In this document: positions 31,406 to 39,989 of the stretch, in pieces
How the letters are laid out: every line of letters begins with the position of its first letter
How positions within the stretch are numbered: the first letter of the stretch is position 1
From: JBOHRE01 sp050732635
GTDB lineage: Bacteria > Gemmatimonadota > Gemmatimonadetes > Longimicrobiales > RSA9
Length of the DNA stretch: 40,135 nt
Assembly (NCBI GenBank): GCA_050732635.1
Contig: JBOHRE010000026.1
Location: 1 to 40,135 of the forward strand
Direction: 5' to 3'
Notes under the pieces: model-generated
Database searches by the model: none
Told to the model about the DNA's origin: nothing
Seen by the model: only the letters and a program-made list of their open reading frames with translations
Position numbers and translations under genes: made by a program

Positions 31406-32083
31406 ATGCTATGTGCCCTGAGCTGGAGCGGCGGCAAGGATTCGGCACTTGCGCTCGATCGCGCGGTCGGACTCGGCCACGACGTGCGGATCCTGTTCAA
31501 CATCTACGAGGGCAACACCGGGCGGGTTCGGTTTCATGGCGTGCGCCGCGAGCTGATCCAGGCGCAGGCGGCTGCGCTGGGGGTCGAGCTCATTCAACGT
31601 CGGACGCATCCGCTCGATTATGAAGCGGTCTTCCTGTCCGTGCTCGAGGAACTGAGCACGCGAGGCATCGAGGCGGTCGCATTCGGCAACATCCACCTGA
31701 CAGACATCCGTGCGTGGTACGAGGAACGCACGACCGCACACGGATTCGCGCACGTCGAGCCGCTCTGGGGCACGTCGCCGAAACGGCTGCTGGACGAGCT
31801 GTGCAGCCGCGGCTGGCGCGCGCGCATCGTGAGCGTCAACCTGGAGCTGGGGCACCCCGATTGGTTGAGCCGGGAGGTCGATGCGGCGTTTGCCGCCACG
31901 CTCCAGCGGCTGCCGGATGTCGATCCTGCCGGCGAACGCGGCGAGTATCATTCCTTCGTCTTCGCTGGTCCGTTGTTTCCCGAGCCGGTCGACTTCGCCG
32001 TCGGCAAGACGTTCGAGCGCGAGGGGCATCGGATCGAGGATCTGCTGCCGGTACCGCCCGCGCACGAGGCCGCGTACGGTTGA
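31406..32083 (+). CDS. PP-loop ATPase of the diphthine-ammonia ligase (Dph6-like, COG2102-type) family
   Basis: 225 residues. The N-type ATP pyrophosphatase loop SGGKDS is at residues 8-13, and GERGEYHSFVFAGPLF near the end is the family signature (compare GExGEYHT). The eukaryotic and archaeal relatives amidate diphthine on EF-2; bacteria do not make diphthamide, so this enzyme must adenylate and amidate or thiolate something else. ATG at 31406 is preferred over GTG at 31400, which overlaps the discriminator. No Shine-Dalgarno is present. Neighbours are a TonB receptor and, convergent, a cobalamin operon; a cofactor- or uptake-linked role is speculative. Confidence 0.88.
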   Translation: MLCALSWSGGKDSALALDRAVGLGHDVRILFNIYEGNTGRVRFHGVRRELIQAQAAALGVELIQRRTHPLDYEAVFLSVLEELSTRGIEAVAFGNIHLTDIRAWYEERTTAHGFAHVEPLWGTSPKRLLDELCSRGWRARIVSVNLELGHPDWLSREVDAAFAATLQRLPDVDPAGERGEYHSFVFAGPLFPEPVDFAVGKTFEREGHRIEDLLPVPPAHEAAYG

Positions 32084-32173
32084 CGACGGTGCGGGCCGCT
32101 GGCCACATTCGTTTTCTCACCGGGCCGTGGTCCGCCGTGGTGCCTGCCCGCGTCTCCCGCAGAACAGCAGCGT

Positions 32174-35100
32174 ATGCCGATGTATCGCCACAGCTCCGGT
32201 GATCCGGAGCCAGAGAACCGGCTTCGGCCACGTGTGACGGCTGTCCTCGTGGTTGGAGTGGTGCTGGGCCTCGTGATCGCGCGTCCGGCCGCTGCGCAGG
32301 ACGCCGGCCTGCTGTTTGGTCGGGTCACGGCCGAATCGGAGCCGGTCGCGGGTGCGGAGGTTCTGCTGCTGCGCGCGGATGTCGCGCGGCACCAGGTCGC
32401 AACGGACAGCAGCGGTGCGTTCCGCGTCAGTGGCGTGGCACCGGGCGAATACACGCTGACGGTGCGCGCTCTCGGGTTCCGTGAGCGCAGCATTCGCGGC
32501 ATCAGGATCGTGCCCGGCGCCGCGCGCGTGGTCGACGTGACATTGGAGTCGGCGCCGGTCGAGCTCGAATCGCTGGAGGTCGTCGGCCAGCGTGTGCAGA
32601 TTTCGCGCGAGGACACGGAGTTCAGCGTCGAGGTGGCGGAAGAGGAGATCATGCTGCTGCCGACGACGTACGATCCCAAGGACCTCGTGGCGCTGACCCC
32701 CGGCGCGCGTGCGGGTCAGGTCTGGGGTGGGGCGAACGTACAGGCGAACAACTACCAGCTCGACGGTCTCGCGGCGAATCATCCGGGAGTCGGCGGAGAC
32801 CTGGTGCAGCCGAGCATCAACTGGATCGAGCGGATCGAGGTGCGCGGCCTCGGTGCCGGAGCCGAGTACGGCAATTTTCAGGGCGGTCTCATCAACATCG
32901 TGACGAAGACCGGGAGCAACGTCTTCGAGTCCGCGTTCCGCATGAGCATGGAATCGCACGTGCTGAACTCGAGCAATCTGGTGCCGACTGAAATCGGCTC
33001 GGAGATCGCCGCGCGGTACGACGCCGAAGCAGAGGTCCGTGGGCCGGTGTTCCGCGACCGGCTCTTCTACTACCTGGCCGGCCAGTTCATCCGACGCGAT
33101 GCACGTGCGCAGAACCATCTACCGGGCGAGGAAGCACCGTTTCTAGCGACGCTCGAGGAGCATCAGGAAACGAAGTTCTTCAGCAAGCTCACCTGGACGC
33201 CGACCGAGACCGACCTCGTGGAGGTGGCCGCCGGGCGACTCGACATCGACGCGGAGCGCTACGGCATGACCGGCTACGAGACGCCCGAGGCGCTGTGGCG
33301 CTACGAGGCGCCAACCACGTTCTATACGCTGAGCTGGCAGCGGGACTGGACCGACTGGCTCGAGCTCGAGGCCAAGGTGAACCATTTCGGTCGCGTGGAG
33401 ACCCGCTCGCCCTACGGCGGCACGGATGTGCCGGGCATGCAGTTCTACCGGCTGCGGCCGCCATTCACGACGTTCCTCAACGCTCCGCTACGCTTTCATC
33501 ACGCACCGGAGAGCACTGCGGGCTCCCTTGTTTGGACGCTGCGCCCGCGCGTCGGCGGTTACGAGCACGTGCTCAAGCTCGGCGCCGAGCACAACCGCGG
33601 CGCGTTCCTCGATCAGCGATTCCGCAACGGCGGCATGACCTGGCAACCGGTGCGCAGCACGCGAGTCGTGCCATCGGATCCGACCACCTGGCGGCCCGAC
33701 CGGCCAAACTTCATCCCGGTCACGTTTGGCGGTGAGGTCGACCTCAACGCACAGGTGGAGAGCAGCGCACTGTTCGCACAGAGCAGCATCGCGCTCGGCT
33801 CGCACCTCGTGCTGACACCAGGTGTGCGCTACGGCCGCTGGCTGGGCAGGCTCACACCAGGTGGCGGTAGCGGTGAGACCTTCGATGCAGTCGATGACGC
33901 GGCCGTCGAGCCGCGGATCGGTTTGCTCTTCGATCCGACGGGTCGTAACACCTTTGTTCTGAAGGGACACTGGGGCCGGTACCACCAGAACATGATCGCG
34001 CAGATCTTCGAGCGCGTGCAGGGCGGCAACGTCTTCACGAACGAAGAGCTATGGTTCTACCGCGGCCCGAAGTTCGAGGACCCCACCATGCGCTTCACCG
34101 AGCAGGAGCGCGATCAGCTCGCCGAGCAGGGGATCTTCCAGCACCAGAGCACGATCGTGCTGAACGAGACCGGCCCGGTCCAGAACTACCAGCAGCCATA
34201 CGTCGATCAGTGGATTGTCGGCCTGGAGAAGACATTCGGTCGCTCGGTAAAGTTGGAGGCGGTATACGTCAACCGTCGCAACCGCAACATGGTTGCGTTG
34301 GTCGATCTGAATCGCGCGACGAACTACACCAGGTTCGACCGTGTGCGCGTGCTGGACGCAGGCGGGAACCCGGTGCCGTTCGAGGGCGGTAACCTGGAGC
34401 TGCGCGAGGTCTACATTCCGAACTTCGTGTTGATCGAGCGGCTGCGCTGCTTGGTTTTCGCCGATTGTCCCGACGCGTTGCCGGTGCCTGGTCTGTCGTA
34501 CGCCGACACGCTGTCGCTGACCTGGGATCCGGATTATGTCCTGACGACAGCTCCCGATGCGCAGCGCAAGTTCGATCAGTATCAGTTCTCGGTCGAAGTC
34601 CAGAGACCTCGCTGGGGAGCGACATTCTCAGCAGTGTTCACCGATCTGCGAGGCACTCTCGACAATGTCACCGGCTACGATGATCCGGCCGAATACAGCG
34701 CGGGTCCGTACGTTCGCGTCAACGAAGGAGTCAATTCGTTCGGGCCGCTGCGCAATTTCGCCGAACGCGAACTGAAGCTCTCGGTTTACGGTCAACTGCC
34801 CTGGGCGTTCAAGGGTGGCGCGTTCTGGACTTACGCCGCGGGCGACCACTTCTCGCCACGCTTCACGATCTCGTCGATCGGCCTGAACCGGTACCAGATC
34901 CATCGCGGCCCGGAGCTCGATTACCAGTTCTTCTGGCCGCTGGAAGGTCACAACGTTTTCGTGGGTCCGCGGGGGCTGCCGACCCTGCGGCGGCGGGCGA
35001 TCCTCGACCTGCACCTGGAGCGCGAGGTGCCGGGCTTCTTCGAGAACGTCGTCGTCTCGTTCGATCTGTTCAACGTCGCCAATTCCGATGCCATCACGCG

Positions 35101-35245
35101 AGTGAACACCTCAGTGAACGAAGGCAGGAACTACTTCGATTTCCTGCCCCCGGTACCGGGAGTCGACCGCAACGAGTACTACCGCGCAGTGCTCGAGCGA
35201 GTGCGGCCGCGCACGCTGCGGCTCGGGCTGCGGGTCGACCTGTAG
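32174..35245 (+). CDS. TonB-dependent outer-membrane receptor with carboxypeptidase-regulatory-like domain (Oar type)
   Basis: 1023 residues. A signal peptide ends near RPAAAQ. Residues about 45-130 form a carboxypeptidase-regulatory-like beta sandwich (GRVTAESEPVAGAEV, SGAFRVSGVAPGEYTLTV). A plug domain follows, with a YQLDG segment and GLINIVTKTGSN, then a long TonB-type barrel. The typical C-terminal aromatic residue is absent, as it ends LRLGLRVDL. Such Oar-like receptors take up or display large substrates, and the ligand is unknown. Two possible ATGs lie two codons apart. It converges on btuB with a 14 nt gap; no cobalamin riboswitch precedes it. Confidence 0.92.
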   Translation: MPMYRHSSGDPEPENRLRPRVTAVLVVGVVLGLVIARPAAAQDAGLLFGRVTAESEPVAGAEVLLLRADVARHQVATDSSGAFRVSGVAPGEYTLTVRALGFRERSIRGIRIVPGAARVVDVTLESAPVELESLEVVGQRVQISREDTEFSVEVAEEEIMLLPTTYDPKDLVALTPGARAGQVWGGANVQANNYQLDGLAANHPGVGGDLVQPSINWIERIEVRGLGAGAEYGNFQGGLINIVTKTGSNVFESAFRMSMESHVLNSSNLVPTEIGSEIAARYDAEAEVRGPVFRDRLFYYLAGQFIRRDARAQNHLPGEEAPFLATLEEHQETKFFSKLTWTPTETDLVEVAAGRLDIDAERYGMTGYETPEALWRYEAPTTFYTLSWQRDWTDWLELEAKVNHFGRVETRSPYGGTDVPGMQFYRLRPPFTTFLNAPLRFHHAPESTAGSLVWTLRPRVGGYEHVLKLGAEHNRGAFLDQRFRNGGMTWQPVRSTRVVPSDPTTWRPDRPNFIPVTFGGEVDLNAQVESSALFAQSSIALGSHLVLTPGVRYGRWLGRLTPGGGSGETFDAVDDAAVEPRIGLLFDPTGRNTFVLKGHWGRYHQNMIAQIFERVQGGNVFTNEELWFYRGPKFEDPTMRFTEQERDQLAEQGIFQHQSTIVLNETGPVQNYQQPYVDQWIVGLEKTFGRSVKLEAVYVNRRNRNMVALVDLNRATNYTRFDRVRVLDAGGNPVPFEGGNLELREVYIPNFVLIERLRCLVFADCPDALPVPGLSYADTLSLTWDPDYVLTTAPDAQRKFDQYQFSVEVQRPRWGATFSAVFTDLRGTLDNVTGYDDPAEYSAGPYVRVNEGVNSFGPLRNFAERELKLSVYGQLPWAFKGGAFWTYAAGDHFSPRFTISSIGLNRYQIHRGPELDYQFFWPLEGHNVFVGPRGLPTLRRRAILDLHLEREVPGFFENVVVSFDLFNVANSDAITRVNTSVNEGRNYFDFLPPVPGVDRNEYYRAVLERVRPRTLRLGLRVDL

Positions 35246-35260
35246 CGGCGTACGGCCGCT
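35244..35260. other. Small symmetrical hairpin between convergent genes
   Basis: AGCGGC (35244-35249) pairs with GCCGCT (35255-35260) around a 5 nt loop; it overlaps the stop codons of both convergent receptors. It could be part of a bidirectional terminator, but there is no T-tract. Confidence 0.35.
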
Positions 35261-37224
35261 CAGAACGCGAGCCGCGCGCCGAGGAACAGCGCGCGGCCGG
35301 GCGCCGCGAAGCCGAGCACCTCCTGGTATGCGGCATCGAGAATATTTTCGGCGCGCGCGGTAATCGTGAGCTGCGGCAGGCGCCGGGTGCGCACAGGCAA
35401 CTCGCCCGCCAGGTCCACGCGCGTGTGCGGCTCGAGCCGTACGCGTCGTGAGGGAAAGCTGCTGAAGTCGCGGTCGACCCGCTCGCCGGTGTGAGTCGCG
35501 GTCAGTTGAACGGACGCGCCGTCGGCGGTGCGTAGCGTGGCCCGCAGGCTGGCGGCTTGGCGTGGCCGGCGCAGCAGCGCGGCCCCGGTGGCCAGCTCCG
35601 CATCGGCCCCTGCTTCGAAGGCGGAGTCGGTCACCTCCGCAGCGACGAACGAGTAGCTGCCGCTCAGGCCGAGCCAGCCGGTCGGCCGGAGCCGCGACTC
35701 GAGCTCGAACCCGCGACTGCGGGCAGCCGCGACGTTGGAGTAGCTCGGCTGATCTGCCGCGGCGGCGCCATTGTAGTCGATCATGTCGCGGAATCGTTGC
35801 TGGAAGACAGTCACAGCGACACTGTGGCCGCGTCGATCTCGCAGCTCTGCGCCGAGCTCCACACTATGGGACCGCTCGGGCCGCAGGTCCGGATTACCGC
35901 GCACGAAGCCAGTCGCGAAGTTCTGAAAGATCGTCGGCTCCTTGAATGCCGAGCCGGCGCTGGCCCGCAGACGCAGCGCGCGACTGAGCGGCGCGGCCAC
36001 ACCCACACGGTAGGTCGTGAACGTGCCGAACGCCTCGTTGTCATCGATCCGCACGCCACCGGTGGTCGTGACATCGGCCAGGCCAGTCACGAGCTGGGCG
36101 TAGTAGCCCGTGTTGTCACGCTCTGCGCCGAAGCTGCTCGGCAGGTTGCCGAACTGGGACAGAGACTCGCCGGCGGAGTGCTCCTCCTGCCGCTGGTGCG
36201 CCACGCCGATGGTCAGCAGGCCGGGTGCGCCGAGGTGCAGGTCGAGGCGTGCATCGACGATGTCGCGCACCTCCTCGGTCGCGACAATGTAGCCATAGAA
36301 CCCGAGCGTGTCGGCGGGACCGTCAGCGCGATCGTCGATGCCGCCGTCCAATCTGTGCGTGCCGAACGTCGCTCGCAGCTCGGTGCGCGAGCCGAACCGA
36401 TGGCCGACCTCCGCGCTGGCCACGAGCCGCTGCCCGTACTGGAATGCGTTCTGATCGACAACAGCGCCCGTGGCATCGGTCGGGTAATGGTACTCGAAAT
36501 CCTGCAAACGTGCGCTGAAGCGGAGCTCCACGGCAGCGGGCGCGGCGTAGTCGAGCCGTAGCGAGGCTGCGTCGTTCCGGTAGTCATTGTTGAGGTCCAG
36601 CACTCCATCAGTGCGGAAGGCCGAAACGCCCGCGGCGATGTGGGTAGCGCCGAGGCGGCCGGTGTGGGAGGCAGCTCCATCCCAGGTTCCGTAGCTGCCG
36701 GCGCGAGCGCGCGCGACCGTGCTCCGCCCACCGCCGCTGCGCGTGAAGATCTGAACGACACCACTCACTGCATCGGAGCCGTACAACACGCTGACCGGCC
36801 CACGCACGACCTCGATCCGCTCGATCTGGTCCGTGGTCAGGCTGGACGGGTCGACGGCTCCGCCCGACTGGTTGATCGGCACGCCGTCGACCAGCACGAG
36901 GACGTAATCACTTTCACCACCACGCAGAAAGATCGATGCACGGCTGCCGTAGCTGCCGCTCTGCACGACGTGCAGGGCGGGCACCTCGCGCAGCGCGTCG
37001 ATTACGTGGTGCACACCGCGCCGGCGCAGGTCGGCGCCATCCAGTACCGTGACCGCCGCCGGCAGCGCAGCAGCCGGCAGTGGTAAGCGCGTGGCCGTGA
37101 CCACCAGCTCCTCGAGCTGAAAGGTGTCGGCGAGTTGCAGCGGCTCCTGTGCTGCGGCCGGCGAGGCAAGGAGTCCGAGCAGCGCCGCGGAAGCCACGGC
37201 TGCAGGCAGGTGGGTGACGTTCAT
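35260..37224 (-). CDS. btuB: TonB-dependent receptor, BtuB-like cobalamin transporter
   Basis: 654 residues. Signal peptide (cleavage near SPAAAQ), then a TonB-box-like LEELVVTATRL, the plug with DALREVPALHVVQSG, IFLRGGESDYVLVLVDGVPIN, and IERIEVVRGPVSVLYGSDAVSGVVQIFT, then a 22-strand-type barrel ending in Phe (LGARLAF), the usual assembly signal. These plug motifs match BtuB/cobalamin-type receptors. ATG overlaps the btuD stop by 4 nt, making it the last gene of a riboswitch-controlled cobalamin operon; the specificity therefore rests on both sequence type and context. Confidence 0.92.
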   Translation of the reverse strand: MNVTHLPAAVASAALLGLLASPAAAQEPLQLADTFQLEELVVTATRLPLPAAALPAAVTVLDGADLRRRGVHHVIDALREVPALHVVQSGSYGSRASIFLRGGESDYVLVLVDGVPINQSGGAVDPSSLTTDQIERIEVVRGPVSVLYGSDAVSGVVQIFTRSGGGRSTVARARAGSYGTWDGAASHTGRLGATHIAAGVSAFRTDGVLDLNNDYRNDAASLRLDYAAPAAVELRFSARLQDFEYHYPTDATGAVVDQNAFQYGQRLVASAEVGHRFGSRTELRATFGTHRLDGGIDDRADGPADTLGFYGYIVATEEVRDIVDARLDLHLGAPGLLTIGVAHQRQEEHSAGESLSQFGNLPSSFGAERDNTGYYAQLVTGLADVTTTGGVRIDDNEAFGTFTTYRVGVAAPLSRALRLRASAGSAFKEPTIFQNFATGFVRGNPDLRPERSHSVELGAELRDRRGHSVAVTVFQQRFRDMIDYNGAAAADQPSYSNVAAARSRGFELESRLRPTGWLGLSGSYSFVAAEVTDSAFEAGADAELATGAALLRRPRQAASLRATLRTADGASVQLTATHTGERVDRDFSSFPSRRVRLEPHTRVDLAGELPVRTRRLPQLTITARAENILDAAYQEVLGFAAPGRALFLGARLAF

Positions 37225-38045
37225 GGTCCAGTCGGGTTCGGGGTCGACTCGAGGGCGAGCGGCGTGATCTGCGGCGCACCCGTATCCGGTCCGGGACCGG
37301 GATGCGCGAGCACGGCCACCGGCCAGGCGTAGACGGGTTCGAGGATCTCACGGCGGAGCACCTCCGCCGGCGAGCCGTCGGCCACGATGCGCCCACCGGC
37401 GAGCAGGACCAGCCGATCGGCGTAGCGGGCAGCGATGTTCAGGTGGTGTGTGACGAGCAGGATCGCGGTACGCTCGTCTCGAGCGAGGCGCCGGAGCAGC
37501 TCGAAGATCGCCATCTCATGGCGGATGTCGAGGGAGACGGAGGGCTCATCCAGGACGAGCGTCTCCGGCTCCTGCGCCAGCGCTCGAGCAATACGCACGC
37601 GCTGCCGCTCGCCGCCCGAAAGCGTGGCCAGTGGCCGGTGGGCCAGCGGGGCGACGTCGCACCGTTCGAGCGCGCGTTGGATGGCCAGCCGGTCGACCTC
37701 ACGCTCGCGGCGCCAGGGACCGAGGTGGGGGTAGCGGCCCATGGCGACGAGCTGACGAACGGTGAGGGGGAACGACAATTCCTCGTACTGCGGCACGGCA
37801 CCGAGTCGGCGCGCCAGCTCGCGACGGTCCCAGGTCTGCAGCGGGCGGCCGGCGTAGGATACGGCCCCGGCCGCCGGAATCAGTGCGCCGAGTGCGAGGC
37901 GGAGCAGCGTTGACTTGCCGGAGCCGTTGGGGCCGAGCACAGCACGAAGCTCGCCCGCCGCCAGCTCGACGGACACGTCGATCACCGCATCGGAGCTCGC
38001 GCCCGGATAGCAGTAGCGGACCTCGCGCAACGCGATCGTGCTCAT
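37221..38045 (-). CDS. btuD: Cobalamin ABC transporter ATP-binding protein
   Basis: 274 residues from the ATG at 38045, which overlaps the permease stop by 4 nt; the frame runs upstream to 38222, but inside the permease. Walker A GPNGSGKST, Q-loop VPQYEEL, signature LSGGERQRV, Walker B LVLDEPSVSLD and the H-loop THH are all intact. The sequence belongs to the FecE/BtuD family for cobalamin, haem and siderophores; the operon and riboswitch indicate cobalamin. The C-terminus extends about 20 residues beyond the usual end. Confidence 0.95.
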   Translation of the reverse strand: MSTIALREVRYCYPGASSDAVIDVSVELAAGELRAVLGPNGSGKSTLLRLALGALIPAAGAVSYAGRPLQTWDRRELARRLGAVPQYEELSFPLTVRQLVAMGRYPHLGPWRREREVDRLAIQRALERCDVAPLAHRPLATLSGGERQRVRIARALAQEPETLVLDEPSVSLDIRHEMAIFELLRRLARDERTAILLVTHHLNIAARYADRLVLLAGGRIVADGSPAEVLRREILEPVYAWPVAVLAHPGPGPDTGAPQITPLALESTPNPTGP

Positions 38046-39031
38046 GCCGTCCTGCGCGTGAGCAGCACGATGAACAGCGGCACGCCGACGATCGCCGTGA
38101 CCACACCGACCGGTAGCTCGGTGGGGGCCACGACCGTGCGCGCCAGCGTGTCGGCCAGCAGCAGAAAGGCCGCGCCAGCCAGGACCGAGCCGGGCAGCAG
38201 CAGGCGATGGTCGGAACCCCACGCGAGTCGAATCATGTGGGGCACGACCAGACCGATGAAGCCAACCACCCCACTGACGGACACGGTTGCCGCGACCACG
38301 AGTGAGCTGACAATGAAGGCAACGCGCTTTACGGTCTCGACGCCGAGGCCGAGATACAGTGCGGACTCCTCACCCACGGCCAGCAGATCGAGCGGCCTGG
38401 CAAGCGCGAGCAGCACGATCATCCCCGGCGCCAGATAGATCGCGAGCAGCGCGGCCGACGACCACGTCGCGCCGGACAGCATCCCCATCATCCAGAAAAT
38501 CGCCGAACGGAACATCTCGAGCGTTGTCAGGCTGAGCAGCAGCAGGATGATGGCGTTCGCGAACGCGCCGGTCACGACGCCGGCGAGCAGCAGCACGCGT
38601 GTGTCGAGGATCGGGCTTGTCGCGAGTGCAACACGGAACACGATGCCGATGGCGAGCAGCGCTCCACCGAAGGCAGCGAGCGGCAGCGACCATGGCGCGG
38701 TCGCCGCCCAGCCGAGGGCCACGGCAGCCACGGCGCCCACCGCTGCGCCGCCGGAGACGCCGAGCAGGTAGGGCTCGGCGAGTGGATTGCGCAGCAGCGC
38801 CTGGAACACGGCGCCGGCAAGTGCGAGCGCGCCGCCGACCAGGGCGGCGACGATCGCGCGCGGTAGCCGCAGCTCCAGCACGATCGTGCGGGAGGTGGCG
38901 TCGGCGCTGCCGCCGAAGGCGCGGAGCACGTCGGGCAGCGCGAGCTCCGCAGCGCCCACCGCGATGCTCAGCATGAAAGCGGCGGCGAGCAGGATCGCCA
39001 GCGCGAGCAGCCGCAGCAGCCGCTGACTCAC
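38042..39031 (-). CDS. btuC: Cobalamin ABC transporter permease (FecCD/BtuC family)
   Basis: 329 residues, the normal length, with about ten membrane helices. Family features include LRLPRAIVAALVGGALALAGAVFQALLRNPLAEPYLLGVSGGAAVGA, of which the RLPR and RNPLAEPYLLG parts are the clearest, and GVVGFIGLVVPHMIRL near the C-terminus for contact with BtuD. GTG start at 39031 overlaps the btuF stop as GTGA, and the stop overlaps the btuD ATG. It forms the inner-membrane channel for cobalamin. Confidence 0.95.
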   Translation of the reverse strand: MSQRLLRLLALAILLAAAFMLSIAVGAAELALPDVLRAFGGSADATSRTIVLELRLPRAIVAALVGGALALAGAVFQALLRNPLAEPYLLGVSGGAAVGAVAAVALGWAATAPWSLPLAAFGGALLAIGIVFRVALATSPILDTRVLLLAGVVTGAFANAIILLLLSLTTLEMFRSAIFWMMGMLSGATWSSAALLAIYLAPGMIVLLALARPLDLLAVGEESALYLGLGVETVKRVAFIVSSLVVAATVSVSGVVGFIGLVVPHMIRLAWGSDHRLLLPGSVLAGAAFLLLADTLARTVVAPTELPVGVVTAIVGVPLFIVLLTRRTA

Positions 39032-39939
39032 GGTGCCGCCGTATCGGGGTGCAGCAGACGCGCGAGCTGGACGGCAGCGTGGCCGAGCCGGGGGCCGGGG
39101 CGATTGAAGAGCTCGGCATCGACGACGTACACACGGCCATTACGCACTGCATCGAGATCGCGCCAGCCGCGCAGCGACCGGAATCGCTCGAGCTGGTTGT
39201 CCTCTTCCGGAATGACCGCCGTCACGAGGACGTCTGGCTGGCGGCGCAGGATTTCCTCGAGTGAGACCTGCGGCCACGGTGAGCGCAGGTCGGCAAACAC
39301 ATTTTCTCCACCGGCGATCGTGATCAGCTCATCGACGAAGCTGCCGGGACCTGCGATGTAAGGCGGCTCGAGCGAGATCGGATACAACACGCGCGGCCGT
39401 GAAGCGTGTTCGGCGATCGCGCGGGCGCGCCCCAGATCGGCACTCAGCGCCGCCAAGACGGAATCAGCCGCCGAAGCGCGCCCCAGCAGAACCCCGAGAT
39501 CGCGGATCGTGCGCTCCACTTCACTGACCGACTCGAGCCGGACACCGTAGACCGCTACTCCCGTTGCACGAAGTTGTGCGACGACCGATCGCGCCTGCGC
39601 ATCCTGCCAGGCGATCACCAGGTCCGGCTCGAGCGCCAGCAGCCACTCGAGGCTCGGCGTCAGGCCCTGGCCAACCGAGGGCAGCGCGTCCAGTGCCGGC
39701 CACGTGTCGTAATCGGTGCGCGCGACCAGGCGATCCGCCGCACCAAGGGCGAGGACCATCTCGGTGCTCGCCGGAATGAGGGAGACGACGCGGGAGGCAG
39801 GACCTGCGAGCGCGACTTGCTGGCCGTAGTGATCCGTGACGCGCACCGTGCCGGTGGATGCCGCGCGCGGGCCCGACTCGGTGCAGGCGCCGGCGGCCAG
39901 CGTGGCCAGTACGAGCGCTGAACGAACCGCGGAGCGCAA
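39028..39939 (-). CDS. btuF: Cobalamin-binding lipoprotein (BtuF family)
   Basis: 303 residues if a TTG at 39939 is used. That start gives a lipoprotein signal ending AAGAC (Cys 19), and AGGA (39954-39951) lies 11 nt upstream. The ATG of the longest frame (40035) is inside the riboswitch and so is unlikely; a CTG at 39942 is the alternative. The body is a class III substrate-binding protein: RVVSLIPASTEMVLALGAADRLV, SLEWLLALEPDLVIAW, then GPGSFVDELITIAGGENVF and LEEILRRQPDVLV. It delivers cobalamin to BtuCD from the periplasm. First gene of the operon. Confidence 0.9.
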   Translation of the reverse strand: MRSAVRSALVLATLAAGACTESGPRAASTGTVRVTDHYGQQVALAGPASRVVSLIPASTEMVLALGAADRLVARTDYDTWPALDALPSVGQGLTPSLEWLLALEPDLVIAWQDAQARSVVAQLRATGVAVYGVRLESVSEVERTIRDLGVLLGRASAADSVLAALSADLGRARAIAEHASRPRVLYPISLEPPYIAGPGSFVDELITIAGGENVFADLRSPWPQVSLEEILRRQPDVLVTAVIPEEDNQLERFRSLRGWRDLDAVRNGRVYVVDAELFNRPGPRLGHAAVQLARLLHPDTAAP

Positions 39940-39989
39940 CAGAAAACCCGTCCTTTCGCCGGGGCGGAAAAGGTACGGGTACGAGGGCG

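Noticed and set aside
32078..32110. TTGACG as a promoter for the large TonB receptor
   Set aside because: The hexamer 17 bp downstream (CCACAT) does not resemble a -10, and no TAGnnT box is found at a suitable distance.
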